DNA from: Terriglobia bacterium
GTDB taxonomy: Bacteria; Acidobacteriota; Terriglobia; UBA7540
Direction: 5' to 3'
DNA length: 25,338 nt
Assembly: GCA_020072905.1 (NCBI GenBank)
Contig: JAIQGB010000008.1
Location: 1-25,338, forward strand
In this document: positions 14,925 through 22,414 of the stretch, piece after piece
How positions within the stretch are numbered: position 1 is the first letter of the stretch
Layout of the letters: each line of letters begins with the position of its first letter
Notes under the pieces: generated by a model
What the model saw: only the letters and a program-made list of their open reading frames with translations
The model's database searches: none
What the model was told of the DNA's origin: nothing
Position numbers and translations under genes: made by a program

Positions 14925-16241
14925 ATGCTGGGCGGGCTTCGCAAACTGGTCGAGCGCGGGGTGATCGGCGATTCCGTTCCGGCGCTGGTCCGTTGGGGCA
15001 AGCCTCTGCCGCGTTCGGTGATTCGCGGCATTCAAGCCGACGGCTTTCGAAAAGTTGTCAGATACGCCGCGCGGCATCAGAAGTTTTTCGCCCGGCGGCT
15101 CGCGGAGAGCGGTATTGACCCCGCGCGCGTGCGAGAGCCGCAGGACCTTGGCGCGATCTTTACCACGCCCGAAGACCTGCTCAGCCTCGCTGCGGACGAC
15201 TTCCTCTGCCGCAAGCCGCAGGCGGTCTTCGAGACCACCGGCACGTCAGGCGGGCCGAAGCGGGTCTATTTTGATTACCAGGAGTTGGATTTTGCGGGCC
15301 GCTATGAGGCCGCGGCCTTCTACGAGAACGGCATGCGGCCCGGCGATCGCGTCGTTTGCGCGTTCGATGCGGGCTACTGGATCAGCAGTTGGGTCACGTT
15401 CCTCGCCTGCCGGCAGATCGGCGTGTTCTGTTCGGCGGTGGGCAAGCCGCACCCGCGCGAGGTTTACGAGCGCGTGGGCCGTTACGGCTATAACGTCATC
15501 GTCGCGGACCCAACGTGGCTGGTCAGCCTGAGTGAGATTGCGGAGAAAGAAGGCACGTTTCCTGTCAAACTGATTTTTGCCGCGGGCGACCGCATGACGG
15601 ATGTTTACCGCGGCTACGTCCAGAGCGTGTGGGAAGCCCCGGTCATTCTCGGCTATGGCTCGACCGAAATGGGAGGTGGGCTGGGAATGGAGTGCGTCCG
15701 GCGGGACGGCATCCATGTGGACGAATTCAATTTTCTGGTGGAAATCCTCGGCGCGGATGCGGAAGGTTACGGGGAACTCGTAGTGACGACACTCTCGCGG
15801 CGCACCATGCCGCTGATCCGCTATCGCGTCCGCGACGTGACGCGCCTCATCGAAGAGCCCTGCGCCTGCGGCGCCACCCTCCGGCGTATCGCCCGCATCA
15901 AGGGACGCCGTGACGAAATGGTGGTGATGGGCGCCGGAAATATGTACCCAGAGATTTTCGAGAACGTTCTTCACGACGTGGAGGGCATCTCCGACAACTG
16001 GCAGGTCGGCGTCCGACAGGAAGGCACGCACGACATCCTGCAATTCCGCATCGAATTGAGCAACGGATCTACTCCTGCGGCGGTTGAGGCGGCGGTCGGG
16101 CGCAATCTGAGCGCCCGCTATCCGGACGTGTGGGCGAACCGCCAGTGCGGGATGTATCGCCTCGAGTTCCGGTTCCTGCCGGCGGGGACGCTCGCGCAGG
16201 GAAGAAAGCCGCGGCGGCTGGTTGACGAACGCGACACATAG
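14925..16241 (+). CDS. PaaK-like (phenylacetate-CoA ligase family) adenylate-forming enzyme
   Basis: A 438-residue member of the phenylacetate-CoA ligase group of ANL enzymes, which adenylate a carboxylic acid and pass it to CoA or a carrier protein. Visible: the P-loop-like ETTGTSGGPK (about 103-112), GYGSTEMGGG (about 243-252), and the PaaK-typical CACG followed by ARIKGRRDEMVV, then a small C-terminal AMP-binding domain. The length matches PaaK (about 430-440). With an ACP in the same operon it may load an aromatic or other acid onto the carrier rather than make free CoA ester; no phenylacetate catabolism genes are nearby. The start is the ATG at 14925 because residues before it do not belong to the family; the ribosome site is weak. 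Gap of 49 bp after the glycosyltransferase. Confidence 0.88.
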   Translation: MLGGLRKLVERGVIGDSVPALVRWGKPLPRSVIRGIQADGFRKVVRYAARHQKFFARRLAESGIDPARVREPQDLGAIFTTPEDLLSLAADDFLCRKPQAVFETTGTSGGPKRVYFDYQELDFAGRYEAAAFYENGMRPGDRVVCAFDAGYWISSWVTFLACRQIGVFCSAVGKPHPREVYERVGRYGYNVIVADPTWLVSLSEIAEKEGTFPVKLIFAAGDRMTDVYRGYVQSVWEAPVILGYGSTEMGGGLGMECVRRDGIHVDEFNFLVEILGADAEGYGELVVTTLSRRTMPLIRYRVRDVTRLIEEPCACGATLRRIARIKGRRDEMVVMGAGNMYPEIFENVLHDVEGISDNWQVGVRQEGTHDILQFRIELSNGSTPAAVEAAVGRNLSARYPDVWANRQCGMYRLEFRFLPAGTLAQGRKPRRLVDERDT

Positions 16242-16298
16242 CGCGTGACCAGGGATGGGCTCGCCACGAGAGGCGGGCGAAAGGACATCAACGCTTCA

Positions 16299-17069
16299 AT
16301 GGCAACGCGATCCAGCACAACCGCCCGGAAGGCTTCGCTCCTGAAGCCGGTCATGTTCTGTGATTTCGATGGCACGATCACGCAGGTGGACGTCACCGAC
16401 GAAATCCTGACGCAGCTCGCGAACCCGTCCTGGAGGGAAATCGAGCAGGAATGGGCGTGCGGGTCCATCGGCTCGCGAGAATGCCTGGAGCGGCAGTTGG
16501 CCCTCGTCGATGCCTCGGCCGAGGAGCTTGACTCGTTGATTGATGCCATCCCTGTGGACCCGAGCTTCTCCCGATTCATGCAGTGGATCGAAAAATCCAA
16601 CCTGCCGTTCTATGTGGTGAGCGACGGGTTTGACTATGTTGTTCGCAGTGTGCTGAAGCGGGCCGGTGTTAACGGGCAGCTTCGCAACGGGGCGCACCTC
16701 TTCGCGAGCAGCCTGGCGGTGGAAGGGCGCAGGGTGAAAGTCTCGTTCCCCCACACCGCGAATGGTTGCGCGCACGGCTGCGCCACCTGCAAGGCTGAAA
16801 TCATGCGGAAGCTGGGCCACGGCAGGAAGCCGATCATCTTTGCGGGCGACGGCCTTTCCGACCGGCACGCCGTCGAGGAAGCGGACATCGTGTTTGCCAA
16901 ACGCCAGTTGCTGGTCCATTGCCGCAAGCAGGGGATTGCCTGCCGGTCCTTTGATACCTTTGCCGATATCCAAGCATCACTCGCTGAAATGCTGGGGGAA
17001 TTGAGCCCCGTTCGGCGCACTCCACGCGCAGACCAAAAGAAGCGAGCAGGCTCTACTCTCATCCGCTGA
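16299..17069 (+). CDS. HAD-IB phosphatase, MtnX/SerB-like
   Basis: A 256-residue HAD phosphatase of subfamily IB. Nucleophile and acid/base are D22 and D24 in VMFCDFDGTIT; motif II is the serine in YVVSDGFD, motif III the lysine in TCKAEIMRKL, and motif IV FAGDGLSDRHAVEEADIVFAK. The HGCATCK stretch and overall layout resemble the MtnX group (2-hydroxy-3-keto-5-methylthiopentenyl-1-phosphate phosphatase) and related phosphoserine phosphatase-like enzymes. In this operon it more likely removes phosphate from a pathway intermediate than serves methionine salvage, since no other mtn gene is present. Start: ATG 16299 with AAAGGA 14 bases upstream. A GTG at 16245, three bases after the preceding stop, would add 18 residues and cannot be excluded. 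The 15-residue tail (TPRADQKKRAGSTLI) is basic. Confidence 0.87.
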   Translation: MATRSSTTARKASLLKPVMFCDFDGTITQVDVTDEILTQLANPSWREIEQEWACGSIGSRECLERQLALVDASAEELDSLIDAIPVDPSFSRFMQWIEKSNLPFYVVSDGFDYVVRSVLKRAGVNGQLRNGAHLFASSLAVEGRRVKVSFPHTANGCAHGCATCKAEIMRKLGHGRKPIIFAGDGLSDRHAVEEADIVFAKRQLLVHCRKQGIACRSFDTFADIQASLAEMLGELSPVRRTPRADQKKRAGSTLIR

Positions 17070-17102
17070 GCTTCCGAACGCGGCCCCGGAGGCACGTCCA
17101 AC

Positions 17103-18494
17103 TTGGCCATCTCCAACACCTCATCGAAAACCGCGGAACTCCTGGCCCTCGAACGCAAGTATTGTTCCTTTGGGGACACCGTCCACTACCTCGAACCTCC
17201 CAAGGTTTTCGTCAACTGCGAGGGAAGTTTCCTTTACGACGAGCAGGGAACGCCTTACCTCGACCTTCAGATGTGGTACTCGGCCGCGAGTTTCGGCTAC
17301 AAGAACCCGCGGCTGAACGATGCCCTGAAGCGCCAGATCGACCGCCTGCCGCAGCTTGCCTGCCAGTATCTGCACGCGGAGAAGGTGGAAGTCGCGGCGC
17401 GCATCGCTCAGTATTGCGAGCAGCGTTTTGGGGTGAAAGGCCGCGTGCAGTTCAACGTGGGCGGCTCGCAGGCCATCGAAGACTCCCTCAAGATCGTCCG
17501 CAACTACACGGGCAAGAACCTGATGTTCGCCTTCATGGGCGGATATCACGGGCGGACGCTGGGAGCCTCGGCGATCACCTCCAGCTACCGTTACCGCCGA
17601 CGCTACGGCCATTTCGGCGACCGCGCGCACTTCGTTTTCTATCCTTACTGCTTCCGCTGCATGTACGGACTGAAGCGCGAGACCTGTGAGCTCTATTGCG
17701 AAAAGCAGTTCGAGAAACTGTTCGACAGCGAGTATTACTCGGTCTGGGATCCGAAGGTCCAGTCTTCCGAATTCGCCGCGTTCTACTTTGAGGCGCTGCA
17801 AGGAACAGGGGGCTACGTCATCCCGCCCAAGGAGTATTTCCTCCGGCTGAGGGAATTCTGCGACCGGCACAACATTCTGCTCGTCGATGACGAGATTCAA
17901 ATGGGCTTCTACCGCACGGGCAAGTTCTGGGCGGTCGAGCACCTGGGCATCACGCCGGACATCATCGTTTTCGGCAAGGCGATGACCAACGGCCTCAATC
18001 CGCTCTCCGGCATCTGGGCGCGCGAGGATTTGATTACCCCGGAACTCTTCCCGCCGGGCTCCACGCATTCGACCTTCTCTTCAAACACGTTGGGCACCGC
18101 CGTGGCGCTCGAGACGCTCAAGATGCTTGAGGAAGAGGACTACGAGAAGCTCGTCAACGAGAAAGGCGCGTACTTGCTCGCCGGCCTACGGGAACTTCAG
18201 CGGTGCCATCCCGGAATCATTGGGCACGTGGATGGATTAGGTCTGGCACTGCGGATCGAAGTCTGTAAGGAGGACGGCATTACTCCGGACCGTGAGTTAG
18301 TGGACCGGATCTTTGCTCTGGGGTTGAGCGGGGAACTGGAGTCTCGGGGGCGACGATACGGCTTGGTGCTCGACGTCGGCGGTTACTACAAAAACGTCTT
18401 CACGCTCTCTCCTTCCTTCACCATTACCCGCGAAGAAATGGATTTAGCGCTCGATCTGCTCGATCAGCTCTTCCGCCGCTGTCGCGCCCAGTAG
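17103..18494 (+). CDS. Class III PLP aminotransferase with a four-cysteine insert
   Basis: A 463-residue fold-type I, class III (GABA/ornithine-type) aminotransferase. The cofactor lysine is K292 (VFGKAMTNG) and the PLP-pyridine aspartate is D263 (VDDEIQMGFYRTG); GGSQAIEDSLKIVR and GGYHGRTLGAS are the phosphate-cup and ring-stacking segments. Between the domains, C183-X2-C186-X8-C195-X3-C199 (PYCFRCMYG...CELYC) could bind a metal. I recall a similar cysteine pattern in some archaeal and uncultured GABA-type aminotransferases. Starts with TTG at 17103, ten bases after a GGAGG site. Last gene of the run, 33 bp after the phosphatase. Probable job: transfer of an amino group to an aldehyde or ketone intermediate, giving an amine in the product. 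Substrate unknown. Confidence 0.9.
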   Translation: MAISNTSSKTAELLALERKYCSFGDTVHYLEPPKVFVNCEGSFLYDEQGTPYLDLQMWYSAASFGYKNPRLNDALKRQIDRLPQLACQYLHAEKVEVAARIAQYCEQRFGVKGRVQFNVGGSQAIEDSLKIVRNYTGKNLMFAFMGGYHGRTLGASAITSSYRYRRRYGHFGDRAHFVFYPYCFRCMYGLKRETCELYCEKQFEKLFDSEYYSVWDPKVQSSEFAAFYFEALQGTGGYVIPPKEYFLRLREFCDRHNILLVDDEIQMGFYRTGKFWAVEHLGITPDIIVFGKAMTNGLNPLSGIWAREDLITPELFPPGSTHSTFSSNTLGTAVALETLKMLEEEDYEKLVNEKGAYLLAGLRELQRCHPGIIGHVDGLGLALRIEVCKEDGITPDRELVDRIFALGLSGELESRGRRYGLVLDVGGYYKNVFTLSPSFTITREEMDLALDLLDQLFRRCRAQ

Positions 18495-18570
18495 CTGTGT
18501 TGCCGTGGGCAGCGAAAGTGGGCTCCCGACGATCCTTGCGTCGCGGGGAAGCTCCGGCACTTCCAGCCGA

Positions 18571-19428
18571 TTACGCCTGATTTGCAGCCAGGTAAGAGTG
18601 AACGAAGTCCTGGAAGGCCTGCTCGAGGGCCGCGGTGATCTGCCCGGGCGCCGGGAATTTCCAATCCGGGTGGATTTGGTCTATCGCCGCCACCTCGCGG
18701 GTGGTAGAGCTGATAAAGACTTCCTCCGCAGAGGTGAGGTCCTGCGGGGTCAATTCCTGCTCGCGAATCTCGATTCCCGCGCGCGGCGCAATTTCAAACA
18801 AGACTTCCCGGGTGATTCCCGCCAGGCAGCCTGAAGAGAGCGGCGGGGTGAGTACCTGTCCGCCGCGCACCACGAAAAAGTTCGCGGACGTACACTCAGC
18901 AATGTGGCCTTTCTCGTTGAGCAGGAGCGCGTCATCGTAACCCGCCTCATGAGCGCGGGCGAGGACACCCGCGTGCGGAACCCAGGAGAGCATCTTAGCG
19001 CCGGCATAGCGCCCGTCGGCGAAAATGCCCATGGGCTGAAGAGTTAGGCGCTGCGCTGCCGGCCAGGGAACCAGCTCACGGGTGAAGATGAGCAAGTCGG
19101 TCGGGCCAAGATTATCAGCTTGCGCCCAGAGCCCGCCCTGATTCTTTACAAAGGAAACACGCGCCATCCCTTCCGGCCGCGAGTTGGCGTGCGCGAGATC
19201 GCGTATGGTTGCGGCGACACGTTCCATTTCGTAGGGCATGGGCACTTCCAGCCGTTCGGCGTCGCGCGCCATGCGCGCCCAATGTCGCTTGAAGGCGAAA
19301 GGAACGCCGCGGTAGATCCGGAGCGTCGTGAAGACGCCCCAGCCCATCAGCAGACCGACCTGGCCGGGGGAAAGATGAGCTCCCTCGAGCGGAACGATTC
19401 GATCATTGTGAACAATCAAAGAGTCCAT
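18571..19428 (-). CDS. Class IV aminotransferase / aminodeoxychorismate lyase-like
   Basis: A 285-residue fold-type IV PLP enzyme, the family of branched-chain aminotransferase, D-amino acid transaminase and 4-amino-4-deoxychorismate lyase (PabC). PLP lysine is K145 in GAKMLSWVPH and the acidic partner E178 in GHIAECTSANFFVV. GLLMGWGVFTTLRIYRG at about 25-41 and the terminal EEVFISSTTREVAAI are typical. The short form with VFTTLRIY looks closest to PabC or D-alanine-type members, but the substrate cannot be fixed. The start ATG at 19428 has GAGG upstream. It is convergent with the class III aminotransferase (76-bp gap with only weak hairpins). If it is a PabC it would make 4-aminobenzoate, a conceivable but unproven aromatic acid for the PaaK-like ligase. 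Confidence 0.87.
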   Translation of the reverse strand: MDSLIVHNDRIVPLEGAHLSPGQVGLLMGWGVFTTLRIYRGVPFAFKRHWARMARDAERLEVPMPYEMERVAATIRDLAHANSRPEGMARVSFVKNQGGLWAQADNLGPTDLLIFTRELVPWPAAQRLTLQPMGIFADGRYAGAKMLSWVPHAGVLARAHEAGYDDALLLNEKGHIAECTSANFFVVRGGQVLTPPLSSGCLAGITREVLFEIAPRAGIEIREQELTPQDLTSAEEVFISSTTREVAAIDQIHPDWKFPAPGQITAALEQAFQDFVHSYLAANQA

Positions 19429-19516
19429 GATCCTCGTTTACCGTTTGGCCGCTACGAGTTCGACCGTCCGACAGAGGTTTGGAATTTCTGTGCGAGGCGG
19501 GATGAGGGCTCTGGTC

Positions 19517-20230
19517 CTACCAAGCCACGCGGACGGTCACCGGCTGGTGGAGCCGGATTCGAAAGCGCGTATCCGGCGGCACGTGCACCTCATTACCGCG
19601 GGGGATGAGGAAGGTGTAGCCAAGCACGGCGGCGCCGCCGATCGGGAGCGACGCTCCTAACGCCGCCGCGCTCGCCAGTTGCGCTTCGGCGAACGCGAAT
19701 GTCCCCAGGCCGAAGAAGCCGCCGGCCAGGCGCTTCCAGGAGAATCCCCGGGACCCTCTCAGTTGACCCTCGGAATCGAGTTCCACGGTTTTCGGAAGGG
19801 GGCTGTCCAGGCCGCTCAGTCCGGCGGAGCAGGGCTCTTCCTGGCCATCCGGGAGGGTGATGCTATCGAATCTCAGCACCATTTCGGCGGGGCGACGCAT
19901 GCGGCCGGCGGGCCGAATGCGGGTGATGCGCCCTCCGATCACGCTGCCGGTCGGGAGTGCTACGCGGCCGTTTACGTAGACAGCCTGGAGGAGTTCTGCG
20001 GTCACGAGGTCACCGACATGGCTGACCTGCGAGTGGATGCCGGAAAGCAACTGTATTGCAGCTTCGGTCTGCGCCGGCACGGTCAAAACCGCGTTTCGGC
20101 CGGACTGCGCGGCATCCTGCGAGGAGAGGGAGGCTCCGGTATCGCCTGAGGGCTCCACGGCGGGCCCGCCGAGCAGGGTTCCCGGTCCGATGAGGATGAT
20201 CGCCGCGGCGATGAGAAGCGTTTTCCGCAT
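19517..20230 (-). CDS. Exported TrbI/VirB10-like hypothetical protein
   Basis: A 237-residue protein with a signal peptide (RKTLLIAAAIILIGPGTLLGG). The middle segment, TVPAQTEAAIQLLSGIHSQVSHVGDLVTAELLQAVYVNGRVALPTGS split by charge patterns, then GGRITRIRPAGR and EMVLRFDSITLPDG, follows the plan of TrbI/VirB10-type periplasmic beta domains. No T4SS genes are near, and such stand-alone proteins are frequent in Acidobacteria as far as I recall. A Gly/Ala-rich hydrophobic stretch (about residues 165-205) may be a membrane hairpin. Start ATG at 20230, GAGG nine bases upstream; a GTG at 20257 was rejected because its ribosome site is too close. Function unknown. Confidence 0.75.
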   Translation of the reverse strand: MRKTLLIAAAIILIGPGTLLGGPAVEPSGDTGASLSSQDAAQSGRNAVLTVPAQTEAAIQLLSGIHSQVSHVGDLVTAELLQAVYVNGRVALPTGSVIGGRITRIRPAGRMRRPAEMVLRFDSITLPDGQEEPCSAGLSGLDSPLPKTVELDSEGQLRGSRGFSWKRLAGGFFGLGTFAFAEAQLASAAALGASLPIGGAAVLGYTFLIPRGNEVHVPPDTRFRIRLHQPVTVRVAW

Positions 20231-20456
20231 GATTACGACCTCACGCTGAGATTCCACTTCCTGCGTTACCTGGACTTCTTACCATCCGCCCCGGTAGCGG
20301 CACATGCCCGCCCTTGGTGCATCGATCTTGTGGCCTCGAAGAGCCGCTTCGATACTGACATTCTCCTCTCCCTGAAGACGAAAATCAAGCGGCGAGGGTA
20401 ACACCTGGGTAAAGGAATAGTCAAAAAGCGGTAGTCGACAGAGCCGGCGGCACAAC

Positions 20457-20484
20457 AAAAAGGCCCAACCCCAGAGGTTGGGCC
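20457..20484 (-). terminator. Rho-independent terminator of the cold-shock gene
   Basis: On the minus strand GGCCCAACC-TCTGG-GGTTGGGCC forms a perfect 9-bp GC-rich stem with a five-base loop, followed at once by TTTTTGTTG. It begins 27 bases after the cold-shock stop codon (20511). Confidence 0.93.
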
Positions 20485-20510
20485 AGGATAATGCTGAAGC
20501 CGAATCGTAA

Positions 20511-20720
20511 TTACCCGACCTTGGTGACCTTGTCGGCCTGCGGTCCCTTTTGCCCCTGGACCACTTCAAACTCGACAGTGTCGCCTTCCTGCAGGGTCTT
20601 GAAGCCTTCACCTTCAATGGCCGAGTAATGAACGAAGACATCCGCTCCGCCATCCTGGCCGATGAAGCCGTAACCCTTGGCATTGTTGAACCACTTCACT
20701 TTCCCTTGAAGTCGTGCCAC
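20511..20720 (-). CDS. Cold-shock (CspA-family) RNA chaperone
   Basis: A 69-residue single cold-shock domain that binds single-stranded RNA/DNA and melts RNA structure. RNP1 is K15-GYGFI and RNP2 VFVHYSAI (28-35); WFN at 10-12 and the TVEFEV strand complete the OB fold. Length is that of the standard bacterial family. Starts with GTG at 20720 behind a perfect AAGGAGG seven bases upstream. It has its own promoter at 20862-20890, a leader of about 135 nt containing a terminator-like hairpin, and a strong terminator at 20457-20484: a self-contained monocistronic unit. The long leader is in keeping with the RNA-level control known for E. coli cspA, but this leader is different in sequence. Confidence 0.96.
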   Translation of the reverse strand: MARLQGKVKWFNNAKGYGFIGQDGGADVFVHYSAIEGEGFKTLQEGDTVEFEVVQGQKGPQADKVTKVG

Positions 20721-20776
20721 TTGCGTTCCTCCTTGAATTGCTTCGGAGCTGCCGTTGTTTCAGTAGCCTACAAACT

Positions 20777-20807
20777 AAAAAGCCGAGAACCCGTGTGGAT
20801 CCTCGGC
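20777..20807 (-). terminator. Terminator-like hairpin inside the cold-shock mRNA leader
   Basis: On the minus strand GCCGAG...CTCGGC pair with a 14-base interior (two further inner G-C pairs), followed by TTTTTAG. It lies between the predicted promoter (20862-20890) and the coding region (start 20720). It could be an attenuator yielding a short RNA of about 75 nt, or end read-through from the upstream NUDIX operon. GCTGCCG (minus strand of 20804-20810) overlaps the 5' arm and can alternatively pair with CGGCAGC (20748-20754) close to the ribosome site. Confidence 0.55.
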
Positions 20808-20861
20808 AGCCTTTCTAAGTTCGCGTTCCCGTACCGAACACCGTGCAAACTCCCGGCAGAA

Positions 20862-20890
20862 TAAATAGCGGAGTGGCCCGAACTTGTCAA
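20862..20890 (-). promoter_or_regulatory. Sigma-70 promoter of the cold-shock gene
   Basis: Minus strand: perfect -35 TTGACA (20890-20885), exactly 17 bp, then TATTTA (20867-20862) as -10. Predicted start about 20855, giving a leader of roughly 135 nt before the GTG at 20720. Confidence 0.7.
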
Positions 20891-20932
20891 GAGAATAGTG
20901 TTCTTGCCGGGGCGGCCCGAATTTGACATCCC

Positions 20933-21523
20933 TCAAATTGTAATTCTCCTCGTTAACAGCAGCCAGTAGAGCCCAACAAGCGTTTTGCCATCCTGAATCC
21001 GCCGTGTACGAAGCATTTTGCGGATCTGGGCCAACGTGAAACTTTCGACGCGGATTCGCTCATCGGATTCCGGTCGAGCCTCGCCGCGGGTGAGATCGCG
21101 GGCCTCGACCAAATGCATCCGCTCGCTCAAAATGCCGGGGCTGGGGAAGAATTTCAAGAGGGGCTTCAGCCGGCGAGCCCGGTAGCCAGTCTCTTCGAGC
21201 AGTTCGCGGCGGGCGGCGGCGCGAAGCGATTCGCCGCGCTCGATCCCTCCCGCCACGAGTTCCCAGAGCGAGCCTCCCGCGGCATAGCGGAACTGCCGCA
21301 CCAGGAGCACACGCCCATCGCGCAGGCGGGGCAGCACCACAACGGAGCCCGCGTGCCACACCACCTCACGGGTGGCCTCGATGCCGCCCGGCTCTATGAC
21401 GCGGTCGACCTTGAGCCGGACGACGCGGCCTTCGTAGATGGATTTGCTCGCCAGAATGCGTGCCCGGGATCCCACGCGGAACAACCTCGAGGAATGCTCA
21501 CTGCCGAGGAGGCTTTTCGTCAA
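20933..21523 (-). CDS. NUDIX hydrolase, ADP-ribose pyrophosphatase-like
   Basis: A 196-residue NUDIX enzyme. The box GX5EX7REUXEEXGU is perfect: GGIERGESLRAAARRELLEETGY, split here as G92-IERG-E then RELLEETGY. A preceding beta domain (VVVLPRLRDGRVLLVRQFRYAAGG) and the downstream SPGILSERMHLVEA are those of ADP-ribose/sugar-nucleotide pyrophosphatases, which hydrolyse ADP-ribose to AMP and ribose-5-phosphate. Starts with TTG at 21523 sharing two bases with the TGA of the preceding gene (TTGA), so translation is probably coupled; it has no ribosome site of its own. A weak inverted repeat (AATTTGA/TCAAATT, 20920-20939) spans the stop. NUDIX family is certain; the substrate class is inferred. 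Confidence 0.9.
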   Translation of the reverse strand: MTKSLLGSEHSSRLFRVGSRARILASKSIYEGRVVRLKVDRVIEPGGIEATREVVWHAGSVVVLPRLRDGRVLLVRQFRYAAGGSLWELVAGGIERGESLRAAARRELLEETGYRARRLKPLLKFFPSPGILSERMHLVEARDLTRGEARPESDERIRVESFTLAQIRKMLRTRRIQDGKTLVGLYWLLLTRRITI

Positions 21524-21951
21524 TCCGCGAAATCGAATTTCTCGATCATCGCCTTCGACGCCTTGTAATCCTCCGTCGCTTGCAGCGTGTCGCGGTATTT
21601 ACTGACCTTTTCTTTCAGCTTCGCGTAGCGATCGTGCTTGGCCTTGCAGGCTCCGACCTGGTCTTGGGCGGTGGCCGGGTCGTTCGCCGCCTTCTCAAAG
21701 CAGGCGGCCGCGCCGTCCAGAATTCCCGCGCAGAGCGTCAGCTTGGTCAGACAGGTCTTGCGATGAAATCCCCGTTGGAAGGCCTGCAGGTCCTCGCCTT
21801 TGACCGTGGCCGTCAGCGCCGTCAAATCTTTGGTGTAGTCGGCCACCATGGTTTCTTCATCCTGGCAGGGTGGCGGTGGCGCCGGTTTTTGGCTGGCCAG
21901 ACCGGCTGAGACGATCCCAATGAAAAGAGCCCCCAAGAATCCAGTGCGCAT
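21520..21951 (-). CDS. Small secreted helical protein of unknown function
   Basis: A 143-residue protein with an N-terminal signal peptide (RTGFLGALFIGIVSAGLASQ, cleavage about residue 20), a Pro-rich start to the mature part (KPAPPPPCQ), and a largely helical, Lys/Ala-rich body with cysteines at CQDEE, KTC, TLC, AACF and GACK, so disulfides in the periplasm are likely. No family recognised. The start ATG at 21951 has GGAGGTG upstream. Its stop overlaps the start of the NUDIX gene (TTGA), so the two are one operon. Confidence 0.75.
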   Translation of the reverse strand: MRTGFLGALFIGIVSAGLASQKPAPPPPCQDEETMVADYTKDLTALTATVKGEDLQAFQRGFHRKTCLTKLTLCAGILDGAAACFEKAANDPATAQDQVGACKAKHDRYAKLKEKVSKYRDTLQATEDYKASKAMIEKFDFAD

Positions 21952-22414
21952 GGCAGCACCTCCGAAAGGTCCGAGTGCCCAGAGTGGGAATGGTCGTAGG
22001 TAAAACGCCCTCAGAAGCAGGGGGACACCTCGTCTGGGCGGGATACTACCACGGATTGAGGGCCAGGTCGTTCGGACATTTTTGCATGCAGAACAACCGA
22101 CGGGCGTCGTGAGAGGCGGCGCAGGCCAACGCGGGCTCCTACGGGCTTATTGTCTGTTAATTCGAGATGTAATGTCGTAGAGAAGACTAGACAAATGCGG
22201 TTCGTCTGTGGATAATCTCCGCGGTGGTGCACCAGACGAGCGGTATTCCCTCTCAAGTGCCTCTCGGCACCTCTCTAGTGTTTCTCACGCGTCACTGAGA
22301 CACCGACGTGTAGGGGCGTCGCGGCCGTCTCACACGCGAACTTTTACGTCCCAACTGACTGAAGCTTGCCGGCACAGTCGTGTGCCGGGCAGGCCAATGC
22401 GAGCGGAACATATC
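21952..22414. other. Gene-free 463-bp region with several hairpins
   Basis: Lies between divergent genes. On the plus strand it contains: TCGTCTG/CAGACGA (22202-22208 and 22233-22239), GTGCC-TCTC-GGCAC (22257-22270), a bulged GTGT..CTCA/TGAGACAC stem (22278-22303), and a perfect 8-bp stem with four-base loop, CCGGCACA-GTCG-TGTGCCGG (22369-22388), ending 26 bases before the ATG at 22415. No clear sigma-70 or sigma-54 promoter and no known riboswitch core (for example GEMM) was recognised. Probably a structured leader of the surface-protein genes. Confidence 0.45.

Noticed and set aside
18495..18570. Bidirectional terminator in the gap between the two convergent aminotransferases
   Set aside because: Only short imperfect stems (CGACG/CGTCG) without T-runs were found.
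20920..20939. Inverted repeat AATTTGA/TCAAATT at the end of the NUDIX gene as terminator
   Set aside because: AT-rich 7-bp stem followed by CGGGCC rather than U residues on the minus strand.
22208..22414. 69-residue N-terminal extension of the first secreted protein
   Set aside because: It would bury the signal peptide, is Arg/Ser/His-rich without family resemblance, and crosses the hairpin cluster.
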